A stretch of 64,000 bases of DNA from Oncomelania hupensis (taxonomy: Eukaryota > Mollusca > Gastropoda > Littorinimorpha > Pomatiopsidae), in assembly GCA_036898135.1 (NCBI GenBank), contig CM072516.1, positions 66,034,672-66,098,671 on the forward strand, in the 5' to 3' direction. A program made the translations under genes and the position numbers. Shown here in pieces: positions 21,560 to 29,514 of this stretch. The first letter of the stretch is position 1, and the number at the start of each line of letters is the position of its first letter. Under the pieces are notes generated by a model, which saw nothing but the letters and a program-made list of their open reading frames with translations, was not told the DNA's origin and searched no databases.

Positions 21560-23323
21560 AAGAAAAATAATTATCCTGCTCTCAAAGGTGGTCAAAAGTG
21601 AGATATAAAAATTATATATAAAATTATATAAGCGACGAACAATCTTCTATGTCCTTGGCCCACTGGAATCTCCACTCTAATTCCTAAACATATACACATC
21701 ATGGCTAAACTAAACACATGGAGAAGTAATTTCCAATGTATATTCTCCGGTACAGCCACTAGTCTGCAAGAATACACATAGGAGAAACAACAGTGGGTTA
21801 CATAGGGGATACTTCATGGTGGCAAAACCGGTCGCGTGTGGCCACGTGGTCAAGCAAAGTTTGACTAACATTCACAATTCTAACCATGGCAAAACTTCAC
21901 AAACATAATACAGCAATAACATCAATAAAGTGAGATGAAACAAAAGATAGATCATTTACCTTTTTGACAATGTCAGGCTGTGACTATACTAGGTTAAATT
22001 GTATTTCACCCGTCCCTGCTTTAGTCTTCTGCTAGCGATCTTTCAGAGCGTGGCTCCATCTCGTGTGAGCGTTAGGCACAGAATGACTACTTAGTGTAGT
22101 GGGCAGCAAAAGCCCGCGAAAACTAGACTACAAGTGGCGCCTCTGGCGGGTGTCTCTGGCCCTACGTCAGCTGAATGAGGTCACTGCCTAACTGAGCCAG
22201 CGTTAGCGTATACATGCTTAGCACACAACTGACTTGAGTCGTCTACTTGGCATCGACTTTAATTTACAAAGGCTACCACAGGCTGAACTATTTAAGGCGA
22301 GAAGTCTTAGGGCAGGGTCTAAATAGCCTTCTGTGGCAGAAAGCACTAGGGTAGCACAGCAGTGAAGTGGTTTGGGCACAGGCTAGCAATGTTTCATGTT
22401 AAGCAACGTCAGGAAGGGTTAATACTTGGATGAGTGACAATGCTTGGAAGTCAACCACCAAATGATATACACAAATTGAAACAAGGGCATGACACACCCC
22501 AGCTGTGAATAAGTACCTGGATCTGTTTAGAACTGAGAAAGGTAAAATAGGGGGGTGAAGGCTCGCCAAGTTGTACATGAAGTGTATTTCTAGAAGCAGT
22601 AATTTATATAAATTTATACCGTCATTGAAGAAGGTAAATGTTTTTAAAACCCTATGCTATAACTTTTGAGGGTGTAATTCACATCTCTCAATGTCAGCAG
22701 ATTTCATTGCCAATGATTTATTATTTAGATTAAGTTTCTTTATATACGTGATATGTGCCTCTTTCTTTTTTCAATTTGTACAACCGGGCTTGATTAATTC
22801 TATGCCGCACACACAAATGACATATAAACAAATAAAGACATTCACCGATTCACAAGGGCTTGCACTTAAATAAAAAAAAAAACTATTCTAGACCTGTATT
22901 TAATTATCTACATCATACATATACATGTCTATTGACGAGTGTATCCCGGCTGGTCTATTATTATAATATATATATATAATCTGGCTAAACTGTTCTAAAA
23001 CTCTGGGCAGCAGGCTCCACAGACCTCTAGTAAATAGTATAGGCCTTGCCTCGCCATGCATCATTGTATTTCAAGTGCCACGTGTTCTAGTCATAATTCC
23101 TAGAACATGTTCTAGTCATAATTCTAGTAGAACGCACAATCAAAGATTCAAACGAAATAGGCCGAAGCCGAAGGAAACAAGCTAATAATAATAATAACTA
23201 TTATGATTATTTACCGCCCATTGGCAGTGATGGAAAGAAAGCCTTCAGTTTTTTCCCCTGCATCGGCCGATTTAACAGTAAGAGAGGGGGTCGTTTCGGC
23301 ATTGCCTTCAGCTTCATGCCCAT
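9203..23323 (-). CDS. Nuclease-helicase gene: NERD-like region plus superfamily 1 helicase, 7 exons
   Basis: Seven exons join in phase to give 893 residues and a stop: 23323-23215, 20618-19699, 19307-19085, 18293-18140, 14271-13690, 12943-12564 and 9516-9203. Residues 1-240 are low-complexity and Ser/Gln-rich. Residues about 243-263 (GDFDVLVV...LIALEVKA) match a PD-(D/E)XK or NERD-type nuclease core, with acidic Asp246, Glu260 and Lys262. A helicase core follows: Q motif LFPDQVQLL at 534-542, Walker A GPPGTGKT at 554-561, Walker [10 protein letters not shown] at 655-663, motif V near 849-866 and motif VI ([13 protein letters not shown]) near 880-892. It probably acts on nucleic acid using ATP. 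Nuclease plus SF1 helicase fusions occur in DNA repair and anti-parasite systems; the biological role here is inference. Introns are filled with transposons. Confidence 0.8.
9672..10408 (-). mobile_element. RTE-like LINE copy, 3' half
   Basis: On the minus strand this reads from the end of the reverse transcriptase ([15 protein letters not shown], then [15 protein letters not shown]) through the C-terminal domain to TATCC-repeat sequence at 9677-9690, the complement of the GGATA tail. It carries frame breaks. It stops abruptly at 10408, where copy 2 of the GC-rich repeat begins; the upstream part of the same LINE resumes at 11403. About 400 bp of reverse transcriptase sequence are missing between the two parts. 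Confidence 0.85.
10409..11402. mobile_element. GC-rich DNA repeat, copy 2, truncated
   Basis: This is collinear with 580-2000 of the window, starting at CAGTTAACCACAATTTCGGG. It lacks the MITE found at 1411-1870, so it preserves the empty target site. Its right part, equivalent to 1960-2125 of copy 1, is missing. A short local duplication of ATACATAAACGAAAGGCAAA occurs near 10945-11000. It sits inside the LINE copy of 9672-12391. Confidence 0.75.
11403..12391 (-). mobile_element. RTE-like LINE copy, 5' part
   Basis: Minus-strand reading gives [20 protein letters not shown], then [20 protein letters not shown] and [19 protein letters not shown], the N-terminal part of the reverse transcriptase. 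The end of the endonuclease-to-RT linker precedes it. It is broken by frameshifts and is the continuation of the fragment at 9672-10408. Confidence 0.85.
12564..12943 (-). CDS. Nuclease-helicase exon 6
   Basis: The acceptor is TGTGTGCAG and the donor is ATAG/GTAACT. It encodes residues 664-789, starting [20 protein letters not shown] directly after the Walker B motif of exon 5. Leftover bases on both sides match the neighbouring exons, which supports the model. Confidence 0.82.
13048..13458 (-). mobile_element. tRNA-derived SINE with ATT tail
   Basis: On the minus strand the head starts TGGTCTGGTGGCGCAGTTGG (A-box region) with a GGTTTGAACCCC B box. A central block (CACCGAGGGTTTTCTC...GGTTTCCTCC) follows, then a GAGCCTGATTGGT...ATAGCACCCAGT tail ending in ATT repeats. 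The same central block and tail recur at 43205-43602 and elsewhere in the window. It lies in intron 5 of the nuclease-helicase gene. Confidence 0.85.
13690..14271 (-). CDS. Nuclease-helicase exon 5 (ATPase core)
   Basis: It encodes residues 470-662, with Q motif, Walker A GPPGTGKT and Walker B YIIADECH. Two acceptors seven bases apart are possible. Only the upstream one, TTTCTTTTTCAAG before 14271, keeps frame with exon 4. A CSFCG pair of cysteines near residue 478 could be half of a metal site, but no partner pair is obvious. The donor is CATAG/GTAACT. Confidence 0.85.
14393..14692 (+). mobile_element. 5S-rRNA-derived SINE
   Basis: The head contains GTTAAGCACCGTC, then GGTTAGCACTTGGATGGGTG, which is the internal promoter region of 5S rRNA. 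It is preceded by a tRNA-like GCGCAGTGGTTGGAGC. The body ends with ACCTTTACC repeats. Near-identical copies lie at 40890-41192 (+) and 56747-57021 (-). Confidence 0.88.
14693..15530. other. Intron 4 sequence with no recognised element
   Basis: AT-rich sequence between SINE and LINE fragments. I found no exon or structural RNA here. Confidence 0.5.
15532..15728 (-). mobile_element. L2/CR1-like LINE 3' fragment
   Basis: On the minus strand this matches the 3' end of the LINE at 39.6-41.5 kb. It has the ACATGGTATAAGATACCAGA-type start, then a coding remnant before ACTCAAGACCTA, a GCGACAT block, and a TTGGATTG repeat tail at 15532-15555. It abuts the RTE copy that starts at 15729. Confidence 0.75.
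15729..17885 (+). mobile_element. RTE-like LINE, internally deleted
   Basis: The 5' region contains the GTCGTAAGAGGTGACTAAC block also seen at 27.8 kb. Endonuclease-domain remnants follow ([15 protein letters not shown] near 16400-16460, then GADIGS near 17420). At about 17452 it jumps straight to the C-terminal domain, so the reverse transcriptase is deleted. It ends in GGATA-type repeats at 17855-17882. Another element, 16539-17146, is inserted in the endonuclease region. Confidence 0.8.
16539..17146 (-). mobile_element. CAAT-tail retroelement, 5'-truncated copy
   Basis: The unit is flanked by a perfect 12-bp duplication, TCATAGTGCAAG, at 16527-16538 and 17147-17158, and it interrupts the endonuclease of the host LINE. 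In minus orientation it runs from the GGGGGTGCCAGGGTTTCAGT end to a degenerate TAAC-type tail. It is homologous to 27894-28598 and 43897-44601 but lacks their first ~100 bases. Confidence 0.88.
18140..18293 (-). CDS. Nuclease-helicase exon 4
   Basis: The acceptor is GATCTAG and the donor is CG/GTAATG. It encodes residues 418-469 ([20 protein letters not shown] onward, ending [10 protein letters not shown]). It is a linker between nuclease and helicase regions. Its first two bases complete the Gly codon begun in exon 3. Confidence 0.75.
18300..19080. other. Intron 3, no recognised element
   Basis: AT-rich sequence without visible exons or repeats beyond short A-rich runs near 18825-18860. Confidence 0.5.
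19085..19307 (-). CDS. Nuclease-helicase exon 3
   Basis: The acceptor is CATGTGCAG and the donor is TTCAG/GTCAGT. It encodes residues 344-417, beginning [20 protein letters not shown] and ending in a Ser/Pro-rich linker. In frame with exon 2 (phase 0) and exon 4 (phase 1). Confidence 0.78.
19699..20618 (-). CDS. Nuclease-helicase exon 2 (NERD-like nuclease)
   Basis: It encodes residues 37-343. The acceptor is CCCCCTGCAG. The donor GAGCAG/GTTCCC is weak, but it is the only one that keeps frame with exon 3. The second half carries a nuclease-like core ([34 protein letters not shown]) and then helices rich in Lys. The first half is Ser/Gln/Pro-rich and probably disordered. Confidence 0.8.
20734..22338 (-). 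mobile_element. Solo LTR, copy I
   Basis: The 1605-bp unit starts TGTGATGG and ends TGTGGCA on the plus strand, so it has TG...CA termini in either orientation. It is flanked by a perfect 5-bp duplication, GAAAG, at 20729-20733 and 22339-22343. It is homologous to 29643-31119 and 54591-56161, which lie in the opposite orientation. There is no gag-pol interior, so it is a solo LTR. It contains a TA microsatellite at 21464-21555 and sits in intron 1 of the nuclease-helicase gene. Confidence 0.88.
21464..21555. repeat. TA dinucleotide microsatellite
   Basis: About 46 uninterrupted TA units lie inside solo LTR copy I. The other two LTR copies lack the expansion at the same place (compare 30340-30370), so it grew after insertion. 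Confidence 0.97.
22348..22560 (+). mobile_element. Older 5S-derived SINE
   Basis: It contains GTTAAGCAACGTCAGGAAGG then GGTTAATACTTGGATGAGTG, recognisable as the 5S rRNA internal promoter, and ends near AGAAAGGTAAAATAGG. It is more diverged than the copies at 14.4, 40.9 and 56.8 kb. It immediately follows the target duplication of solo LTR I. Confidence 0.7.
22561..23210. other. Intron 1, no recognised element
   Basis: AT-rich sequence with a short tandem duplication of CTAGTCATAATTC near 23090-23130. Nothing coding was seen. Confidence 0.5.
23215..23323 (-). CDS. Nuclease-helicase exon 1 (start)
   Basis: The ATG at 23323-23321 opens a 36-residue Lys/Leu/Pro-rich segment ending PSLPMG at the donor GGGCG/GTAAAT. 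The leftover G is completed by GG of exon 2, keeping frame into GMSVTRAQ. Alternatively exon 1 could be noncoding and translation could start at the ATG at 20616 in exon 2. I favour 23323 because the phase matches. Confidence 0.6.
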
Positions 23324-23832
23324 AGCCACTTCTTACAAAAAAAAAACACCCGCTACTAGTACACTTTCGCTTTGCACTGGTAAACGGAAGGGAGATCAAC
23401 AGGACATAACCAAGATACGTCTTTTGACCACAAACGTTTGGTAGACATCGCGCCAAGTAACTGTAACACCAAGAGATTGTACACAATAAATTTATGTTTA
23501 CATGTATTTATTTTTATTTTATTGCTTTTTCATATTTTTTCATTTTCTTTTCCTACTTTTATTTTATTTTTATTTTTATTTGGTGGGGGGTCCGGAACCC
23601 CCGAACCCACCTCCTCCCCTCTCCCCTTCTCTCACCGCCCTATATTGGCATCTTGGCGTGAGATACGGACAATTTTTACATCGAAATCGGACAACATTCA
23701 CGAGTGCAATTTCATATTCCATGTCTAAGATGCGAATAACATTTATGTATCGATTTCATCAACTGGAAAAAAAGAGGAATAGAAATTAGACTGGAGGAGA
23801 AAAAGTTGTGTGAATGACCACTTTTCTTTCCA

Positions 23833-26807
23833 ATCCTATCCTATCCTACCCCGTAACTCGAAGGTCGTTGGGGCACCACAGATGATCGTATAACCAGCGT
23901 ACTCCATCTTTCTCTGTCCTCAGCAATCCTCAAGTGTCAAGCCTGTCCATACTCGAATGTTGTCCTCCCACCTCTTTTTCTGTCTCCCTCTTCTTCTGCC
24001 TCCTTGCACCGTGCCTTGAAGGATGGTCTTTGCAAGGCATAATGCTCTGGTGACGTGGCCTTACCATCGGAGTTTCCGTTTCTTCGCCACTGTGAGCATG
24101 AAATCGTGTTGTCCAATGGCTTGTGTGATAATCTGTCGTACTTCGTTGTTGGTGATGTGCTGGGTATAGAAATACCCAGCGAAGTCTTCTGTAGTACCTC
24201 ATCACCATGTTTTGTAACTTCGTTGTAGATCGATCTGGTCTGTGGGAGTCCATGTTTCGCAAGCGTATAGGAATATGGAGACGATAAGGGAGCGCAGCAG
24301 CCTTACCTTGGAATGTAGACTGATGGTCTTGTCTTTCCAAATGGGCTTCAACCTTAATTGTCAGGGCAGCCTTTGTTTGTGCGATCCTGAAGAGGACTTC
24401 CTGTCGGGACCCATTGTCTGATACAATGGCTCCTAAACATTTGAAGCTATGAACTGTGTTGAGGGATTGGCCTTGAACTTTGATGTCCTGTTGATACCAT
24501 TGGTGTTGTTGGTCATCATTTTGGTCTTCTCTGCACTTATTTCCATTCCATAGGCTCTGGAGGTGGTGTCAATTAAGCCTCTGTACAAGCTGTTCAAGTT
24601 TTTGTTCCTCTCCAGCCAATCCATCAATATCATCCGCAAAACGGAGGTTGGAGACTGCTTTACCCCCTATGCTGACTGGGCCTTCGTAATCTGCAAGGGC
24701 ATCTGACATGATGCGCTCTAGAAAGATGTTGAAGAGTGTTGGAGAGATTATGCATCCTTGACGTCCACCGATTGTTGTTGTGAACCAGTTCCCGATGGCG
24801 CTGTTGTGGAGACTGCACTGGTAGCCTTGTCATACAGGTTTTTAATGACTTCAATAATTTTAGGGCTGATGTTGGATACTCTCATGGTTGCCCACAGAGC
24901 TGCATGCCAGACGTGGCCAAACGCTTTCTTGAAGTCTACAAACACACGATACAGATGTTGTTGGTGCTGTAGGTATTTCTCGCAGATTATTATGAGGTTG
25001 AAAATCTTTTCAGTGGTACTTCTCCCTGCCCTGAACCCTGCTTGTTCTTCAGCTATGATTTGGTCAGCTTGGGGTTTCAACATGTTGAATATTATTTTTA
25101 GGAGGACATTGCTGATGAGGCAGATGGTGCGTTAATTTTTACACTCCTGAAGGTTACCCTTTTTGGGAAGAGTGATGGCAAGCGACTGGGTCCATGGTGT
25201 AGGCCACTCCCCACTTTGCCAGATCTTGTTACAGATAAGAGTGAGGGCGTCAATCATCGCTTATGCTCCTGCTTCAAGCAATTCCGCGAGTATTTTGTCC
25301 ACTCCCGCTGACTTCCCCTTCTTCAATGATTGCATTGCTGCCTCATCTTCTTCTCGGAGAATTGGGAGAATTTCGTCTTCTCCTCTATTTTGGGGACATG
25401 CTAGAACTGATGAATCTCCATTTGGTGTGTGGTTGTGTAAAGGTCAGAGCAGTACTCTGTCAATCTATCCAAGACTTCTTGTTCTTTTGTAAGGCATATG
25501 CCAGATTTGCTTTGGATCGTGGAGACCTTGGACTGTTTATAACACTTGTCAGCCGCTTCACAGTCTGGTAGGCTTTCTTGCTGTTGTTCTTGCTCAGACT
25601 GTTCTCTATTCCCTGGCATTGATCTACTATCCAGCTCTCCTTGGCAGTGCGTTCCTTTTTGAATGTCATTGTTGATTTTTCGGTAGGCATCAGCTCCCTG
25701 TGAGGTGTTATTTTTCTTTTTCATATCTCTTCTTTTATCACACAGGTCCAAAACTTCAGGTGTGATCCACGGTTTCTTATTTGGCCGGCGCTTGCCAAGG
25801 ATCTCAGTTGCGGCATCTGTCACAGCTTAGTTGAAGGTGGCGGTCATGGTGTTGACATCTACACTTCACCAGCTCCTAAAATTAGCAGTGGTGCAAATTT
25901 CCCTCCAATTGTGACTTGGAATATTTCTGCCACCTCCGGGTGTTGCAGTTTGTCCAGGTCGAACTTCAGTCTGGCGCATTTTGCTTTGTTTACTCTCTTC
26001 AAGTGAAGCCGGATAGACATCATCACGAGATCGTGGTCACTTCCGGTGTCTGCTCCTGGAAAAGTGAGTGTCCTGCCAATGTTGATGCTTGATCTGAAGC
26101 GTACGTGTCTTGACCATGATGTAGTCAATCTGGTTTTGATGCTCCCCGCTGGGACTGTGCCATTTCCATCGTTTGGATTTTTTTTTGTGTGGAGACCAAG
26201 CGTGTTTGCCAGTATCAGATTGTTGTATCTGGCAAACTACAAGAATCTCAGACCCCTGTCATTTGTCTTGTTGTTGCAGTGGGGTCCACATGTCTCTCCC
26301 CAGTTGTGGTGCGCATCTTGGCAAACCTTGGAATTCCAGTCGCCTTGCACTATAACTCTTTCCTTCTTCGGCACTTGGTCAAGGACAGCCTGTAGATGTT
26401 CATAGAAATCCTCCACTGCGTTGCCGTCATAGTCTGATGTTGGGGCATAGGCCTGGATCACAGGCGCTTGTATCTGGACACGCGAGCGCCTATGTCTGTG
26501 ACGCTTCTCCCTTTGGTTATCTGTATTATAGGTAACCAAAGGGAGACGCGTCACAGGCATAGGTGCTCGCAGATAACCACAGGGAGACGCGTCACAGGCA
26601 TAGGTGCTCGCGTGTCCAGATACAAGCGCCTGTGGCCTGGATGATGGTGATGTTGAAAGGGGCTGCTCTCAGACTTAGGGCTGGGCGGCAATCCATGACA
26701 GTGGCTAGAATGTCTTGAACCTGTGGTAACGTGAGGTTCCTTAAATCCTGGCCGGTGACTTTTGTATAGAAGACTTTCACCCAGTGATGCCGTGCTAAGC
26801 TACCAGT
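23833..26807 (-). mobile_element. RTE-like LINE, nearly complete but broken
   Basis: In minus orientation the order is: endonuclease remnants ([20 protein letters not shown] near 26.4 kb; GADTGSDHDLVMM near 26.05 kb), reverse transcriptase (FKKAFGHVWHAALWATMRV near 24.9 kb), C-terminal domain, and a TATCC-repeat end at 23833-23850, the complement of the GGATA tail. Frameshifts and stops interrupt all domains. A MITE at 26459-26634 is inserted in the endonuclease. At about 26808 it meets a second LINE copy head to head. Confidence 0.85.
26459..26634. mobile_element. hAT-like MITE, 176 bp
   Basis: The termini are CACAGGCGCTTGTATCTGG and its complement, flanked by a perfect 8-bp duplication, GCCTGGAT, at 26451-26458 and 26635-26642. 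The interior is made of repeated inverted blocks (GGTTATCTGT, GTGACGCGTCTCCC-like, GAGCGCCTATG-like). It interrupts the endonuclease region of the surrounding LINE. Confidence 0.92.
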
Positions 26808-27806
26808 GCAGTCCTCCATAACAGCTTCATCGGGAACTGGTTCAGAACACCAATCGGTGTGCCAGGTGTCGGTGTCAAGGATGCCTACTCTCTCCAACAC
26901 TCTTCAACATCTTACTAGAGCGCATCATGTCAGATGCTCTTGCAGATCACGAAGGCACAGTCAGTATAGGGGGTAGAGCAATCTTCAATCTTCGTTTTGC
27001 GGATGACATTGATGGATTGGCTGGAGAGGAACAAGAACTTGAACAGCTGGTACAGAGGCTTGACACCACCTCCAGAGCTTATGGAATGGAAATAAGTGCA
27101 GAGAGAAGACCAAAATGATGACCAACAACACCAATGGCATCAACACGGACATCAAAGTCCAAGGCCAATCCCTCAACACAGTGCATAGCTTCAAATATTT
27201 AGGAGCCATTGTATCAGACATTGGGTCCCGACAGGAAGTCCTCTCCAGGATCGCACAAACAACTGCTGCCCTGACAAGGTTGAAACCCATTTGGAAAGAC
27301 AGGACCATCGCTACATTCCAAAGTAAAACTGCTGCGCTCCCTTGTCATCTCGTCTTCCTATATGCTTGCGAAGCATGGACGCTCACAGCAGATCTACAAC
27401 GAAGAATACAAAGCATGGAGATGAGGTGCTACAGAAGACTTCTGGGCATTTCCTACACCCAAAACATCACCAACGACGAAGTCCGACAGACAATCACAAA
27501 GCCATTGGACAACATGATGACCTGCTCACAGTGGTGAAGAAACGGAAACTCCGATGGTATGGCCACGTCACCAGATCATCAAGCCTTGCAAAGACTATTC
27601 TGCAAGGCACAGTGCAAGGAGGTAGAAGAAGAGTGAGACCGAAAAAGAGGTGGGAGGACAACATTCGAGAATGGACAGGTTTGACACTGAGCGAAGCCAT
27701 CAGGGCTGCTGAGGACAGAGAAAGATGGAGTATGCTGGTTAAACGATCATCTGTGGTGCCCCTACGACCTCCGGGTTACGGGACAGGATATGATAGGATA
27801 GGATGC
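26808..27806 (+). mobile_element. RTE-like LINE, 5'-truncated
   Basis: It begins in the reverse transcriptase at CTACCAGTGCAGTCCTCCAT. It contains the motif C region (NLRFADDIDGLAG near 26990) and runs to the C-terminal domain and a GATAGGATAGG tail near 27790-27806. An 11-base insertion lies in the conserved GVRQG region near 26860, and later frameshifts follow. It is joined head to head to the minus-strand copy. Confidence 0.85.
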
Positions 27807-27809
27807 AGT

Positions 27810-27884
27810 GCTGACATCACCCTTGTTAGTCGCCTCTTACGACACGCCGGGAAACGTTGTGTCTATTCTATTAAGTTCCCTAAC
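27810..27884 (-). mobile_element. Fragment of RTE-like LINE 5' region
   Basis: On the minus strand it matches 15729-15800 (TAGAATAGAC...GTCGTAAGAGGCGACTAAC). It is a short piece of the LINE 5' region between the 3' tail of one copy and the CAAT-tail element. Confidence 0.6.
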
Positions 27885-27893
27885 CCATAATGT

Positions 27894-28598
27894 ACCCCTT
27901 GGGGTCATGAGCAATCTTGCCACTGAAGATTGTTCTAACCTATAAAGGGAAAAGTGAAAGCCCCAGTTGAAAATCTGTCTTTCCTTTATAGGCATGACCG
28001 ATTCACTGCGGCAACAGTACCCCCGTTGGAGTGCCGGGGGTTTCAGTATAAATAGTATCCCCACTTTCTGGAAATTTAGTGCTTTAAATTCCCACTGTCG
28101 CTGTCTTCCTCATTTACTCTTTCCCATTCCTGCTCTGTCCTATCACTCCGCTATACTATCTTCTTCTTCGCTAGATCAATGACCTACCTTTTTTCTTGAA
28201 AACTCTTCCTGGACAAGATTCCCTGTTTGTGTATGGGGTCTGTTGGATCAGCTTGGGAGTGTTGGACGCTCTCTGCCGGGTGGTCACTAGGGCTTCCTAT
28301 GATGTTATTATTTAGCAATATAGGCATTTTATATGTATGTGTTTTGTTAATAATTTATAATGATGTTTGTATTCTATTTTGTTTTTGTAACCGGGGGTTC
28401 GATTAGTTGGGGTAAAGCCTCAGCCGTCCCCTGCGTGGGATGTCTTTATTGTAAAGTGACTGGCCGGTGGAGGGCATTCAGTTTTCCCACTAGGGTTGTT
28501 TCAGCAGATCTTTTATGCGGATCGGGGGTTGTCCGGTCCTGATTTGGCTCGGAAGAGTCCGCTAGACCCAAAGCAACAATCAATCAATTAAAAAAAAA
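27894..28598 (+). mobile_element. CAAT-tail retroelement, full-length-like copy
   Basis: The 705-bp unit is flanked by CCATAATGT at 27885-27893 and 28599-28607. It starts ACCCCTTGGGGTCATGAGCA and ends with CAATCAATCAATT and an A run. No reverse transcriptase is present; it encodes no recognisable protein. Target duplications of 9-12 bp and a simple-repeat tail point to LINE-mediated retroposition. The 5' end shows no clear tRNA, 7SL or 5S promoter. Confidence 0.85.
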
Positions 28599-28709
28599 CC
28601 ATAATGTCATCCATATGCGCAGCAAAAAATGGTCAAAAACTCTTTTCTTCACATTTATTCAGTACGAAAACGCACACAAACGTTAACGCACGCGTGCACT
28701 CCCAACCGC

Positions 28710-28787
28710 CCTCTCTCCCTCTCTCTCTCTCTCTCTCTTTCTCTCACTTTGTCGCGCCTGTGGCTCGTGGTGTGTGAATGCGTATGA

Positions 28788-28837
<50 letters not shown>

Positions 28838-28838
28838 G
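28710..28838. repeat. CT and CA microsatellites
   Basis: CT runs at 28718-28745 and 28789-28815, followed by CA repeats to 28838. Confidence 0.9.
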
Positions 28839-28945
28839 CACAGCCGAGGTTACACAGTATCATCATGACTTTCCCGAAACGCCACCTACGTTGTGCTGAC
28901 AATGGGTCATATTTCGTCCCCATTTTTAAGTACTTTGCAGTGTTC

Positions 28946-28991
28946 GAACCCTAACCCTAACACTAGCCCTAACCCAGCCCTAACCCTAACG
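28946..28991. repeat. Interstitial telomere-like CCCTAA repeats
   Basis: Degenerate CCCTAA units (AACCCTAACCCTAACACTAG and similar). The following ~50 bases (GATCATTGTTCTGACGTCAA onward) recur after the telomere-like block at 54476-54527, so both belong to one dispersed repeat family rather than to a chromosome end. Confidence 0.8.
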
Positions 28992-29082
28992 GATCATTGT
29001 TCTGACGTCAAAACAACTAGGCATGTCAATACAAGTTATGTAGATGTTCACTGATAATCCAGATAACACTGTGTAAACAAGG

Positions 29083-29114
<32 letters not shown>

Positions 29115-29143
29115 GCACCCACACACACACACACACACACACA
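29083..29143. repeat. CA microsatellite
   Basis: CA repeat with a few CGCA interruptions. Confidence 0.9.
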
Positions 29144-29514
29144 GTTTAGAAAGAAAAGAAAAGGACATTAGAACGTGATTCATGACAGGCTGGTGTCTTC
29201 AACAATGTCAGTTTCATTAATTGATTAGTCGCCGCTTCGTTCAAAACGTAGGCCTAGTCTTCAGACAATTCTAGCTTAGGCACCCAATAAAAAAAAATAG
29301 CGCTAGTTTCATTTGCTGACTCAGTCGGTCCATTTTCTCTTTTGACTCCGCTTTTGTTTGAGGTAATTGTTGCTGCAGTATTTGTGAATTAGTAACGGTT
29401 TGGGTATGCTGTTTTAGCGTATCTTAGAAAACACAAGAAGACCGTTTGGTTTTTCAGTCATTTGCAGAAAATGCATAAAAGACTGCATGCCAATTAATAA
29501 TTGGGTGAAAGTGG

